From: Actinospineispora spinosispora DSM 44797
Lineage (GTDB): Bacteria; Actinomycetota; Actinomycetes; Mycobacteriales; Pseudonocardiaceae
NCBI RefSeq assembly: GCF_000429025.1
Contig: NZ_KE386835.1
Coordinates: forward strand, 1-64,000
DNA: 64,000 bases
Direction of reading: 5' to 3'
Part shown: piece by piece, positions 49,204 to 57,803 of the stretch
Position numbering within the stretch: the stretch's first letter is position 1
Layout: every line of letters begins with the position of its first letter
Program-made: the position numbers and the translations under genes
The notes under the pieces: model-generated
The model's input: only the letters and a program-made list of their open reading frames with translations
Database searches by the model: none
Told to the model about the DNA's origin: nothing

Positions 49204-50888
49204 CCCAGTCGCGCCGCTCGCTACGCACCGAAATCCTGGAGAACCGGCCGGTCAACCTGGACGGTTTCGTCGAGGAATGGCCGGAGAAGGGTCTGGTCGC
49301 GATGGAGAGCGACTTCGACCCGGCGCCGAGCATCCGGGTCGAGGACGGCCAGGTCGTCGAGCTCGACGGCAAGGCGCGCGCCGACTTCGACTTCATGGAC
49401 ACCTTCATCGCCAACCACGCGATCGACGTGGCCACGGCGGAGGAGTCCACCGCGCTGCCCTCGGACCTGATCGCCCGGATGCTGATCGACCCGAGCGTGT
49501 CGCGCGACGAGGTGCTCGCGGTGACCAGGGGCCTGACGCCGGCGAAGATCCTCGACGTCGTCAAGCTGATGAACGTCGTGGAGATCATGCAGGGGATGCA
49601 GAAGATGCGTGCCCGGCGTACACCGGCCAACCAGGCGCATTCGACGAGCGCGCGGGACAACCCGATCCAGGTCGCGGCGGACGCGGCCGAAGGTGCGCTG
49701 CGCGGGTTCGCCGAGCTGGAGACGACGCTCGGTGTCGTGCGCTACGCGCCGCTGGTGGCGATCGCGCTGCAGGTCGGCGGCCAGGTCGGGCGCGGCGGTG
49801 TGCTGACCCAGTGCGCGCTGGAGGAGGCCACCGAGCTGGAGCTGGGCATGCGCGGCATCACCGCGTACGCCGAGACGATCTCGGTGTACGGCACCGAGTC
49901 GGTGTTCGTCGACGGCGACGACACCCCGTGGTCCAAGGCCTTCCTCGCCTCGGCGTACGCGTCGCGGGGCATCAAGATGCGCTTCACCTCGGGCACCGGG
50001 TCCGAGGTGCAGATGGGCAATGCCGAGGGCAAGTCCATGCTGTACCTGGAGATCCGGTGCATCCTGATGGCCAAGGGCGCCGGGGTCCAGGGACTGCAGA
50101 ACGGCTCGATCAGCTGCATCGGGGTGCCGGGCGCGGTGCCCGGCGGCATCCGGGCGGTCGCGGCGGAGAACCTGGTCGCCAGCATGGTCGACCTGGAGTG
50201 CGCGTCCGGCAACGACCAGTCCTTCTCGCACTCCGCGATGCGCCGCACCTCGCGCATGCTGCCGCAGCTGCTGCCCGGCACCGACTACGTCTGCTCCGGC
50301 TACTCGGCGGTGCCGAACGCGGACAACATGTTCGCCGGTTCGAACTTCGACACCGAGGACTACGACGACTGGAACACCATCCAGCGCGACCTGCAGGTCG
50401 ACGGCGGGCTCCGGCACGTCCGCGAGGACGAGGTGCTCAGCGTCCGCAACAAGGCGGCGCGCGCGTTGCAGGCGCTGTTCGCCCACCTCGACCTGCCAGG
50501 CATCTCCGACGAGGAGGTCGAGGCCGCGACCTACGCGAACTCCTCGAACGACTACCCGTTCCGCGACGTGCTGTCCGACCTGCGCGGTGCGCAGGCGGTG
50601 ATGGACCGTGGACTGACCGGTCTCGACCTGGTCAAGGGACTGGAGGCGACCGGTTTCTCGGACGTCGCGGAGAACCTGTTGAAGGTCCTGCGCCAGCGGG
50701 TCTCCGGCGACCTGCTGCAGACCTCGGCCATCCTGACCGCCGACTTCGTGCCGCTGTCCGCGATCAACGACGCCAACGACTACGCGGGCCCCGGTACCGG
50801 ATACCGGCTGCAGGGGCAGCGGTGGGAGGAGCTGAAGAAGCTCCGGCACGTCACCTCCGCGACCAACCCCGAAACCGAGGTCAGCTGA
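49200..50888 (+). CDS. pduC: diol/glycerol dehydratase large subunit
   Basis: The protein has 562 residues and is the catalytic subunit of adenosylcobalamin-dependent diol dehydratase. It dehydrates 1,2-propanediol to propionaldehyde or glycerol to 3-hydroxypropionaldehyde. Family markers are RRSLRTEILENRPVNLDGFVEEWPEKGLVAMES, MNVVEIMQGMQKMRARRTPANQAH, RGITAYAETISVYGTE and TSGTGSEVQMGNAEGKSMLYLEIRC, then SGNDQSFSHSAMRR. Length equals the enteric enzyme. The stop TGA and next ATG share one base (TGATG). Confidence 0.95.
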   Translation: MTQSRRSLRTEILENRPVNLDGFVEEWPEKGLVAMESDFDPAPSIRVEDGQVVELDGKARADFDFMDTFIANHAIDVATAEESTALPSDLIARMLIDPSVSRDEVLAVTRGLTPAKILDVVKLMNVVEIMQGMQKMRARRTPANQAHSTSARDNPIQVAADAAEGALRGFAELETTLGVVRYAPLVAIALQVGGQVGRGGVLTQCALEEATELELGMRGITAYAETISVYGTESVFVDGDDTPWSKAFLASAYASRGIKMRFTSGTGSEVQMGNAEGKSMLYLEIRCILMAKGAGVQGLQNGSISCIGVPGAVPGGIRAVAAENLVASMVDLECASGNDQSFSHSAMRRTSRMLPQLLPGTDYVCSGYSAVPNADNMFAGSNFDTEDYDDWNTIQRDLQVDGGLRHVREDEVLSVRNKAARALQALFAHLDLPGISDEEVEAATYANSSNDYPFRDVLSDLRGAQAVMDRGLTGLDLVKGLEATGFSDVAENLLKVLRQRVSGDLLQTSAILTADFVPLSAINDANDYAGPGTGYRLQGQRWEELKKLRHVTSATNPETEVS

Positions 50889-51466
50889 TGGACAAGCCGC
50901 AACGCACCGTGTCGTTACGGGAGAAGGGCCCGGCGGCGCGAGGAACCCGTCCCGACGAGGTGGTGATCGCGGTGTCCCCCGCGTTCGCCGGCTACTTCAG
51001 TAAAACGATCGTGGACGTCCCGCACGCCGAGGTGCTGCGCCAGCTGCTCGCCGGGATCGAGGAGCAGGGTGTCGCGGCAAGGGTGATCCGGGTGTGGGAC
51101 ACCGCGGACCTCGCGGCGATCGCGCATCTGGGCGCGAAGCTGTCCGGCTCCGGAATCTGCGTCGGTGTGCTGTCCCGGGGCACGACCATGATCCATCAGA
51201 AGGACCTGGCGCGGTTGAGCAACCTGGAGCTGTTCCCGCAGTCACCGCTGCTGGACGCCGAGGTGTTCCGCAAGATCGGTTCGAACGCGGCACAGTATGC
51301 GAAGGGCGAGTCGCCGGAGCCGGTACCGACGCGCAACGACCAGATGGCCCGCCCGCGCTGGCAGGCCAAGGCCGCGCTGCTGCACCTGAAGGAGTTCGAG
51401 TGCATCGAGTCCGACCGGGAGCCGGTCGAGGTGGAGCTGGCGTTCGAGCTCAGCAACGCAGGCTGA
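50888..51466 (+). CDS. pduD: diol dehydratase medium subunit
   Basis: The protein has 192 residues. PDEVVIAVSPAFAGYFSKTIVDVPHAEVLRQLLAGIEEQGVAARVIRVWDTADLAAIAHLGAKLSGSGICVGVLSRGTTMIHQKDLARLSNLELFPQSPLL is the standard cobalamin-contacting beta subunit. The N-terminal extension is short (about 20 residues). In microcompartment-bound diol dehydratases this extension directs encapsulation, so its small size fits a free cytosolic enzyme. The start overlaps the large-subunit stop by one base. A terminator-like hairpin follows before the reactivase gene. Confidence 0.92.
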   Translation: MDKPQRTVSLREKGPAARGTRPDEVVIAVSPAFAGYFSKTIVDVPHAEVLRQLLAGIEEQGVAARVIRVWDTADLAAIAHLGAKLSGSGICVGVLSRGTTMIHQKDLARLSNLELFPQSPLLDAEVFRKIGSNAAQYAKGESPEPVPTRNDQMARPRWQAKAALLHLKEFECIESDREPVEVELAFELSNAG

Positions 51467-51467
51467 A

Positions 51468-51515
51468 CCTCGTGAGTGTTGAGTGTGGCTATAGCCATAC
51501 CCAACACTCACGAGG
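51468..51515. terminator. hairpin between pduD and reactivase, GTGAGTG family
   Basis: CCTCGTGAGTGTTGAG pairs with the complementary CACTCACGAGG end; the inner stem GTGGCTA/TAGCCATAC has one mismatch and one wobble. It starts right after the pduD stop and ends 12 bases before the reactivase ATG, so it is more likely to tune expression than to end the operon. Confidence 0.7.
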
Positions 51516-51527
51516 TTGGGGGGCGCG

Positions 51528-53330
51528 ATGAACCTGGTCGTGGGCGTGGACATCGGCAACTCCACGACCGAGGCCTGCGTCGCGGAGGTCGGCTCCGAGG
51601 GAGTCTCCTACCTCGGGACCGCGCTCACCGCCACGACCGGGGTCAAGGGCACGCCGGAGAACGCGCCGGGAGTGCTCGCGGTCGTGCGGACGGCGCTCGG
51701 CGAGGCCGGACGGACCATCGAGGAGCTCGACACCGTCCTGCTGAACGAGGCGACGCCGGTGATCAGCGGGCTGGCCATGGAGACGATCACCGAGACGGTC
51801 ATCACCGAGTCGACGATGATCGGCCACAACCCCACCACCCCCGGTGGAGAGGGTCTCGGGGTCGGGACCACGGTGTCCATCGACGCGCTCGACACCGCCG
51901 ACGGTCCCGTGGTGTGCGTGGTGCCCGTCGGGTGGGACTTCGACGACGTCGCGGACATCCTCAACGCCGCGATCTCGCGCGGCCTCGACGTGGTCGCGGC
52001 GATCCTCGCCGGCGATGACGCGGTGCTGGTCACCAACCGGCTGACCCGGCAGATCCCGGTGGTCGACGAGGTCTCGGCGATCCAGAAGGTGCCGCTGGGC
52101 ATGCTCGCGGCGGTCGAGGTCGCGGCTGCCGGGCGGACGATCCGCACGCTGTCCAACTCCTACGGCATCGCCACGGTGTTCGAGCTCGACCCGGACCAGA
52201 CCCGGCAGATCTCCCCCGTGGCCAGGGCGTTGACCGGCAACCGGTCGGCGGTCGTGGTGCGCACGCCGTCCGGCGACATCACCGACCGTCGTATCCCGGT
52301 CGGTGAGCTGGAGCTGCGCGGCGCGGGCAAGACGCTGCGGGTCGACCTGGACGCCGGGGCCGAGGCGATCATGGACACGCTCGCGCGGGTGGCGCCGCTC
52401 GACGACGCGCACGGTGAGCCCGGCACGCACGTCGGCGGCATGCTCGCGCAGGTCAGGGACACCATGGCCGACGCGGTGGGTGGAGCCGACGTCGCCATCC
52501 GGGACGTGCTCGCGGTCGACACGTTCGTGCCAGCCGAGGTCAGGGGCGGGCTGGCCGGCGAGGTCGCGCTGGAGAACGCGGTGGCGCTGGCCGCGATGGT
52601 GCGCACCAGCGGCAGCCGGATGCGGCTGGTCGCGGACGAGGTCGCGCGCGGGCTGGGCGTCTCCGCCGAGATCGGCGGCGTCGAGGGTGAGATGGCGGTG
52701 CTCGGCGCACTGACCACGCCGGGGGTGGACCGGCCGGTGGCGATCCTGGACCTGGGCGGTGGCTCGACCGACGCGGCGCTGCTGACCCGCGACGGCGACT
52801 GCACGGCGGTCCACGTCGCGGGCGCGGGCGAGCTGGTCACCAAGCTGATCGACTCCGAGCTGGCGCTGGACGACCGGGAGATCGCCGAGGCCGTCAAACG
52901 GTGTCCGCTGGCGAAGGTGGAGAGCTTCTTCCAGGTCCGCCACGAGGACGACACGGTGCAGTTCTTCAGCGAGGCGCTGCCGCCGGACGTGTTCGCCCGG
53001 GTCGTCGCGCTGACGCCGGACGGGCCGGTACCGGTCGACACCCGGCACGGGGTGCACCACGTCCGCAAGGTCCGCCGAGAGGCGAAGCGCCGGGTGTTCG
53101 TGGTGAACGCGGTCCGCGCGCTGCGCCAGGTGGCACCCGGCGGGAACCTGCGCGCACTCGACTTCGTCGTGCTGCTGGGCGGGTCTGCCCTGGACTTCGA
53201 GATCCCCGATCTCATCGCCGACGCACTGGCGGGGTACGGGATCGTGTGCGGCACCGGGAACGTGCACGGCCGTGAGGGGCCGCGCAACGCCGTCGCCTCC
53301 GGGCTGGTGGATGCGTGGACGCGTCGATGA
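51528..53330 (+). CDS. diol dehydratase reactivase large subunit
   Basis: The protein has 600 residues and is the ATP-dependent chaperone (DdrA/PduG type) that removes damaged cobalamin from the dehydratase. VVGVDIGNSTTEACVAEV gives an actin-like phosphate-1 loop. Further family segments are ALTATTGVKGTPENAPGVL, SRGLDVVAAILAGDDAVLVTNRL and the late VAILDLGGGSTDAALL. ATG 51528 with GGGGGG upstream is chosen. It overlaps the small subunit by four bases. Its presence confirms that the dehydratase is used with adenosylcobalamin. Confidence 0.93.
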   Translation: MNLVVGVDIGNSTTEACVAEVGSEGVSYLGTALTATTGVKGTPENAPGVLAVVRTALGEAGRTIEELDTVLLNEATPVISGLAMETITETVITESTMIGHNPTTPGGEGLGVGTTVSIDALDTADGPVVCVVPVGWDFDDVADILNAAISRGLDVVAAILAGDDAVLVTNRLTRQIPVVDEVSAIQKVPLGMLAAVEVAAAGRTIRTLSNSYGIATVFELDPDQTRQISPVARALTGNRSAVVVRTPSGDITDRRIPVGELELRGAGKTLRVDLDAGAEAIMDTLARVAPLDDAHGEPGTHVGGMLAQVRDTMADAVGGADVAIRDVLAVDTFVPAEVRGGLAGEVALENAVALAAMVRTSGSRMRLVADEVARGLGVSAEIGGVEGEMAVLGALTTPGVDRPVAILDLGGGSTDAALLTRDGDCTAVHVAGAGELVTKLIDSELALDDREIAEAVKRCPLAKVESFFQVRHEDDTVQFFSEALPPDVFARVVALTPDGPVPVDTRHGVHHVRKVRREAKRRVFVVNAVRALRQVAPGGNLRALDFVVLLGGSALDFEIPDLIADALAGYGIVCGTGNVHGREGPRNAVASGLVDAWTRR

Positions 53331-53665
53331 GGCCGCCGACGATCCTGGTCCTCGACGCGGGGGCGCCCTCGGCGCTGCTGCGCGAGGTGTGCGCCGGGGC
53401 CGAGGAGCAGGGAGTGCCCGTCTCGGTGACGGACGCCGCCGGGGACGCGACACAGCTGGCCTTCGCCGCGGCCGGCCGGTCTCGGCTGCAGGTCGGGATC
53501 GGGCTGTCCGGGGACGGCACCGTCGCGGTTCATCACGCGACCTTGCCCGAGGACTCCCCGCCGCTGTGTCTGCCCCGCGATGCCCAGGCCGCCGAGTGGC
53601 GCCTCGCCGGTCAGCTGGCCGCCCGTATGGTCACCCGGCTCCCGCTGCCCCGGATGGCGGGCTAG
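53327..53665 (+). CDS. diol dehydratase reactivase small subunit
   Basis: The protein has 112 residues of the DdrB/PduH family. It contains PPTILVLDAGAPSALLREVCAGAEEQGVPVSV, an acidic centre, and a terminal QAAEWRLAGQLAARMVTRLPL helix. It swaps with the dehydratase medium subunit during reactivation. The start overlaps the large reactivase stop (ATGA). Its TAG stop overlaps the stop of the convergent PhyH gene in a shared CTAG. No aldehyde dehydrogenase or microcompartment shell gene follows. Confidence 0.88.
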   Translation: MRPPTILVLDAGAPSALLREVCAGAEEQGVPVSVTDAAGDATQLAFAAAGRSRLQVGIGLSGDGTVAVHHATLPEDSPPLCLPRDAQAAEWRLAGQLAARMVTRLPLPRMAG

Positions 53666-54528
53666 GGCTCCTGGTCCAGCAGACGGGACGGATGCATTCC
53701 GTTCACCGCCCCGACGAACGGGGGGTGGATGTTGTAGCCGATCATGCGGCGGATGTCCGGCGAGACGGCGCGCGCGGTGTTCCGGTCCACGGACAGGGTG
53801 AAGGCCTCCTGGGTCCGCAGCCACGGCTCGCAGTACTGCGCGGTGACCGCCATCCTCGGGGCGTCCGAGGTGTTCGCGCCGCCGCCGTGCCACAGCGTGC
53901 CCAGGAAGAAGACGCAGGAACCGGCGGGCATCACCGCCGGCAGCCGTGGGTCCTCGGCGGTCGGTCTGCGCTGGCCCCAGCGGTGGCTGCCGGGAAGAAC
54001 CACCGTGGCACCGTTGTCCTCGGTGAACGGGTCGATCGCCCAGATCGTGGCCGCGGACAGGGCGGGGCGAGGGCGCGGGATCGGGTAGAACAGGTCGTCG
54101 GCGTGCAGGAGCTGGCCGTCCTCGCCGGGCAGGATCCGGATCACCTGCAGCTGGGAGAGCAGATAGTTCGGCATGAGCAACCGGTCCAGCAGCGCCAGCA
54201 CCCTCGGGTGCTCGACCATCCGGTCGGTGGCCCTGGTCTTCGCCAGCAGGCTGTAGGCGCGCTGGGTCTGGTGGCCCTCGAAGTTGTTGCGGCCGGTGGG
54301 ACCCAGCAGCTCGGTCAGCGATGCACGCACCGAGGTCAGCTCCTCGGCGTCGAGCAGGCCGGGCAGGACCACGTAGCCGTCGCGTTCCACGGCGGCGAGA
54401 TCGGCGTCGACGAGGTCGGCCGGCACCTCGGCGCCCGCGCTCTGCCCCGCGCGATTCCGGCGCGCCAGGTCGGTCAGCAGGTCCTCCACCTCGTGGACCT
54501 CGGGGTTCGAGTCGAGCTGCCCGGTCAT
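53662..54528 (-). CDS. phytanoyl-CoA dioxygenase (PhyH) family protein
   Basis: The protein has 288 residues of the Fe(II)/2-oxoglutarate PhyH superfamily. DLAAVERDGYVVLPGLLDAEELTSVRASLTEL opens the fold. LLHADDLFYPIPRPRPALSAATIWAIDPFTEDNGATVVLPGSHRWG gives HxD and downstream elements, and LGTLWHGGGANTSDAPRMAVTAQYCEPW supplies the distal His and the Arg. It hydroxylates an unknown substrate. It is translated from the same mRNA as the TetR gene (ATGA overlap), so the regulator probably governs it. Confidence 0.87.
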   Translation of the reverse strand: MTGQLDSNPEVHEVEDLLTDLARRNRAGQSAGAEVPADLVDADLAAVERDGYVVLPGLLDAEELTSVRASLTELLGPTGRNNFEGHQTQRAYSLLAKTRATDRMVEHPRVLALLDRLLMPNYLLSQLQVIRILPGEDGQLLHADDLFYPIPRPRPALSAATIWAIDPFTEDNGATVVLPGSHRWGQRRPTAEDPRLPAVMPAGSCVFFLGTLWHGGGANTSDAPRMAVTAQYCEPWLRTQEAFTLSVDRNTARAVSPDIRRMIGYNIHPPFVGAVNGMHPSRLLDQEP

Positions 54529-55124
54529 CCGTTTCCTCCACTCGGGACGAAACCGGGGCGGCCCACGGCCCCGGCGACGAACATGAAGAGCTGCTCGATC
54601 AGCGTCGACCGCTCCGGCCTCGGGGTGCTGGTCATCGCCGAGACGACCGTGGTGTGGATGCCGCCGAGGATGGCCGCCGCGAGCAGGCCGGGGTCACGGT
54701 CGGCCGGAAGGTCACCGTCGCGCTGGCCGGCCGCCAGGTTGCGGGCGCCCATCGCGATCGCCCGGTGCAGGTGGGACAGCGCGATCGTGGCGGACTCCCC
54801 GTCGCCGGTCCCCCGGCCCAGCGCGATCGGCGTCAGCGGGTCGTCGTAGAGGAAGTTCACCCAGGCGACCAGGCGGGCGCGCTCGCGGTCCAGCCAGTGC
54901 GCTCCCTCGAATCGAAGCTCCATGACCTCGGCGTGCAGCCGGTCGTGGAAGTCCGCGAGCACCGCCGAGATCAGCCCGGACCGGGTGCCGAAGTAGCGAT
55001 AGGGCAGACCGACGCTGAGGCCCGCGCGGCGCGCGACCGCGGCGACCTCGAGCTCGCCGTGCGTCACCAGCTCGTCGATCGCGGCGCTCAGCAGCCGTTG
55101 CCGTGAGCTCTCACCGCGCACCAT
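54525..55124 (-). CDS. TetR family regulator of the PhyH gene
   Basis: The protein has about 199 residues. The N-terminal helix-turn-helix is QRLLSAAIDELVTHGELEVAAVARRAGLSVGLPYRYFGTRSGLISAVL, and the ligand-binding C-terminal domain is helical. ATG 55124 is chosen over GTG 55130 because it leaves room for GGGGTG as ribosome site. It overlaps the PhyH start by four bases. A 15-base palindrome just upstream is a likely autoregulatory operator. The inducer is unknown. Confidence 0.85.
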   Translation of the reverse strand: MVRGESSRQRLLSAAIDELVTHGELEVAAVARRAGLSVGLPYRYFGTRSGLISAVLADFHDRLHAEVMELRFEGAHWLDRERARLVAWVNFLYDDPLTPIALGRGTGDGESATIALSHLHRAIAMGARNLAAGQRDGDLPADRDPGLLAAAILGGIHTTVVSAMTSTPRPERSTLIEQLFMFVAGAVGRPGFVPSGGNG

Positions 55125-55138
55125 TGTCACCCCGCAAT

Positions 55139-55153
55139 TTGAGCTGAACTCAA
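55139..55153. promoter_or_regulatory. TetR-type operator upstream of tetR-phyH
   Basis: TTGAG-CTGAA-CTCAA is a 15-base perfect inverted repeat (5-base arms, 5-base centre) placed 14 bases before the TetR start. TetR repressors commonly bind such sites in their own promoters. Confidence 0.55.
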
Positions 55154-55173
55154 CTCAGAAAGCAAGGGGACGG

Positions 55174-55710
55174 TCAGTAGCTGGGTGGGGTGATCGACAC
55201 GATGAAGGTCGCCCCCGCGCGCTCTCCGGTCCGGTAGCGGTGTGGGACCCGTGAGTCGAGGTAGCAGCTGTCGCCCGCCTCCAGCGAGCTTTCCCTGCCC
55301 GCCACTTCGACGATCAGCGTGCCCTCGGTGACCAGGACACATTCCTCACTGGGATGCGACCACGGTTCGGGAGCGGAAGCGCTACCCGGCGCGAGAGTGC
55401 CCTCGAGAACCTCCAGCCGGCCACGTCCGGCCGAGACGCGAGAATAAGTTATTCCACCGGTCGCCGACTGAACCTGCATACGCTCCTTCCGTCGCACGAC
55501 GGTGAGCTCTTCGCCCTCGATCTCCTCGAACAAACTGAATAATGGAACGTCGAGAGCACGGGCAATTTTACGGATGGTAGCCAGGCTCGGGTCCGTCAGA
55601 TCCCGTTCGACCTGGCTGATCAGACCGGTGGACACATCGGCATGCCTCGCTAGTTCGCTAATCGTCATACCGCGCGCTGTACGCAGGCCGCGAATTCTAT
55701 TGCCCACCAT
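55174..55710 (-). CDS. XRE-cupin regulator of the 55.9-60.5 kb operon
   Basis: The protein has 178 residues. The XRE domain is NRIRGLRTARGMTISELARHADVSTGLISQVERDLTDPSLATIRKIARALDVPLFSLF, and the C-terminal cupin contains HPSEECVLVTEGTLIVEVAGRESSLEAGDSCYLDSRVPHRY, of the PuuR/SutR type. ATG 55710 is adopted. It diverges from the permease gene; the region between carries four GTTGA repeats at near-helical spacing, which could be its operator. Other PuuR-like proteins control amine and amino-acid catabolism, which fits the amino acid permease opposite. Confidence 0.87.
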   Translation of the reverse strand: MVGNRIRGLRTARGMTISELARHADVSTGLISQVERDLTDPSLATIRKIARALDVPLFSLFEEIEGEELTVVRRKERMQVQSATGGITYSRVSAGRGRLEVLEGTLAPGSASAPEPWSHPSEECVLVTEGTLIVEVAGRESSLEAGDSCYLDSRVPHRYRTGERAGATFIVSITPPSY

Positions 55711-55790
55711 TCCGCCATTCTGGCACGCAACGGGACACCCCCATTTCCGACCCAATGGACGGTCTCCTCGCCACCCGAACGCGACCTCAA

Positions 55791-55833
55791 GTTGATGTTA
55801 ATGACGTTGAAACTCGTTGACCTGGGTTGAAAC
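55791..55833. promoter_or_regulatory. phased GTTGA repeat array upstream of permease operon
   Basis: GTTGA begins at 55791, 55806, 55816 and 55826, so the last three are exactly 10 bases apart and two of them read GTTGAAAC. One-turn spacing puts them on the same face of the helix, as expected for cooperative binding, probably by the divergent XRE-cupin regulator. Confidence 0.5.
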
Positions 55834-55904
55834 TGGATCTATCTTCTGGCTGCGGGGACAGCGAGGTCCACGCGAGAGGTCCGCCGCTGACGGGAGCCGT
55901 ACAC

Positions 55905-57329
55905 GTGGCAACGAACCACGAGCTGCACCGCCGGCTCACCGGACGACAGCTGACGATGATCGGGCTCGGCGGAGCGATCGGCACCGGCCTGTTCCTCGGC
56001 TCCGGGCTGGCGATCTCCCAGGCCGGGCCCGCCACCATCATCGCCTTCGTCGTGGTCGCGGCGGTCGCGCTGGTCATCGCATGGGCGCTCGCCGAGATGG
56101 TCACGGTGCACCCGAACGCGGGTGCGTTCGGCACGATCGCGCACTCCTACCTCGGCCACTGGGCGGGATTCGTCATTCGCTGGACCTACTGGACGATCCA
56201 GGTGATCGCCATCGGTGGCGAGGTGATCGCCGCCGGTATCTACCTGCGGTACTGGTGGCCTCAGGTCCCCCTGTGGCTCGCCGTCGTCGTTTTCTCGCTC
56301 GCGCTGATCCTGGTGAACGCGGCCACCGTGCGTTTCTTCGGCGAATGCGAATACTGGCTGTCGATGATCAAGGTGTCGGCGATCGTCGCGTTCATCCTGC
56401 TCGGCGTTCTGCTGATCACCGTCGGCCTGCCCGACGCCCCCGCGACCGGCCTGCACAACCTGACCTCGGACGGCGGCTTCTTCCCGACGGGGGTCGGCGG
56501 AATCTTCCTGGCGATGGTCTTCGTCGTGTTCAGCTTCGTCGGCACGGAGGTCGTGTCGGTCACCGCGGCGGAGAGTGAGAACCCGACCAGGGACATTCCG
56601 CGCGCCGCGCGCCAGATGGTGCTGCGGCTCGCCCTGTTCTACGCGTTGGCCATCGCGGTCGTGCTGGCCATCGCGCCGTGGTCGCAGACGGCGAAGGGCG
56701 GCAGTCTCGACGCGAGCCCGTTCGTCAGGGTGCTCGAAGCGGCGCAGGTGCCCGCCGGCGCGTCGGTGATGAACTTCGTGATCCTCACCGCGGCGCTGTC
56801 GAGCGCGAACACCAACCTCTACCTGACGACCCGCATGCTGCACAGTCTCGCCGGACACGGTTACGCGCCTGCCGCGGTCGGCAGGCTCAGCGGGACCGGC
56901 TCGCCCCGCAACGCGCTGGTGCTCTCCACCGTCGGTCTGGCAGTGGCTGCCGCGTTGTCCGCCGACCAGGGCAACAGCGCCTACCTCGTGCTGTTCGGTG
57001 TGTCGGTGTTCGGCGCGCTCGTGGTGTGGCTGATGATCCTGGCCTCGCATGCCCGGTTCCGGGTGTTGCGCGCCCGCCACGGGCTGCCGGACTCACCGGC
57101 CCGCCTGTGGGGCGCCCCGGTCACGACCGGCCTCGCCTTTCTGTTCCTGGCGGCGGTCCTGGTGTCGACCGCGTTCATCGAGGGGCTGACCGAGGCGTGG
57201 AAGGTCGGGGTGCCGTTCTTCGTGGTGCTGTTGCTGGCCTACTACCTGACCGCCGCGCGCGGCGGTCGCGGCACCAGCAACGACCCGCTCCAGGAGGAGC
57301 TGGCCGCCAGGACCCGCGTCCCGGAATAG
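55905..57329 (+). CDS. amino acid permease (APC superfamily, AAT family)
   Basis: The protein has 474 residues and 12 predicted membrane helices. LHRRLTGRQLTMIGLGGAIGTGLFLGSGLAI is the classic AAT signature in helix 1, with the GxG substrate-binding break. Helix 6 contains FVVFSFVGTEVVSVTAAESENPTRDIPRA. GTG 55905 behind GGGAG is used; the frame upstream is not part of the typical family start. Such carriers take up aromatic amino acids, proline or GABA. It heads the operon of OsmC, bicupin, class V aminotransferase-like and cyclase genes. Confidence 0.9.
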   Translation: MATNHELHRRLTGRQLTMIGLGGAIGTGLFLGSGLAISQAGPATIIAFVVVAAVALVIAWALAEMVTVHPNAGAFGTIAHSYLGHWAGFVIRWTYWTIQVIAIGGEVIAAGIYLRYWWPQVPLWLAVVVFSLALILVNAATVRFFGECEYWLSMIKVSAIVAFILLGVLLITVGLPDAPATGLHNLTSDGGFFPTGVGGIFLAMVFVVFSFVGTEVVSVTAAESENPTRDIPRAARQMVLRLALFYALAIAVVLAIAPWSQTAKGGSLDASPFVRVLEAAQVPAGASVMNFVILTAALSSANTNLYLTTRMLHSLAGHGYAPAAVGRLSGTGSPRNALVLSTVGLAVAAALSADQGNSAYLVLFGVSVFGALVVWLMILASHARFRVLRARHGLPDSPARLWGAPVTTGLAFLFLAAVLVSTAFIEGLTEAWKVGVPFFVVLLLAYYLTAARGGRGTSNDPLQEELAARTRVPE

Positions 57330-57368
57330 CCCGTCCCGCCCCACAACCACCATCACGGGAGGTCAACT

Positions 57369-57803
57369 GTGCTCGCACTCAGACGGACGTCGTCCGCCAG
57401 CTGGAGCGGACCGGCGAGCAGCGGTCAGGGCAGCATCACCGTGGGCGCCGGAGTGGTCGAGCTGCCGTTCAGCCTCAAGACCCGCATCGGCGAGCAGCCC
57501 GCCTCGAACCCGGAGGAGCTGCTCGGAGCCGCCCACGCGGGCTGCTTCGCGATGTCGCTGGCCAACGAGTGCGAGAACAACGGCACCCCGGCCCAGTCAC
57601 TGGCGACGAGTGCGACCGTCCATCTGGTCGAGACCGACGACGGGTTCCGCATCCCGACCGTCCGGCTGCGCGTCCGGGGCCGCGTCGCGGGAGTGGACGC
57701 CGAGCAGTTCAACGCGCTCGCCGTGCGCGCCGAGGCGAACTGCCCGGTGTCGCGCCTGTTCAACGCCGAGGTCACCGTCGAGGCACTGCTGGAGCAGTCG
57801 TGA
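57369..57803 (+). CDS. OsmC family peroxide reductase
   Basis: The protein has 144 residues of the OsmC/Ohr type. The reactive cysteines are Cys59 in HAGCFAM and Cys125 in ANCPVSR. NPEELLGAAHAGCFAMSLANE is diagnostic. The GTG start at 57369 follows GGGAGG. It reduces organic hydroperoxides, or may serve a less known thiol role inside this metabolic operon. The stop overlaps the bicupin start (GTGA). Confidence 0.88.
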   Translation: MLALRRTSSASWSGPASSGQGSITVGAGVVELPFSLKTRIGEQPASNPEELLGAAHAGCFAMSLANECENNGTPAQSLATSATVHLVETDDGFRIPTVRLRVRGRVAGVDAEQFNALAVRAEANCPVSRLFNAEVTVEALLEQS

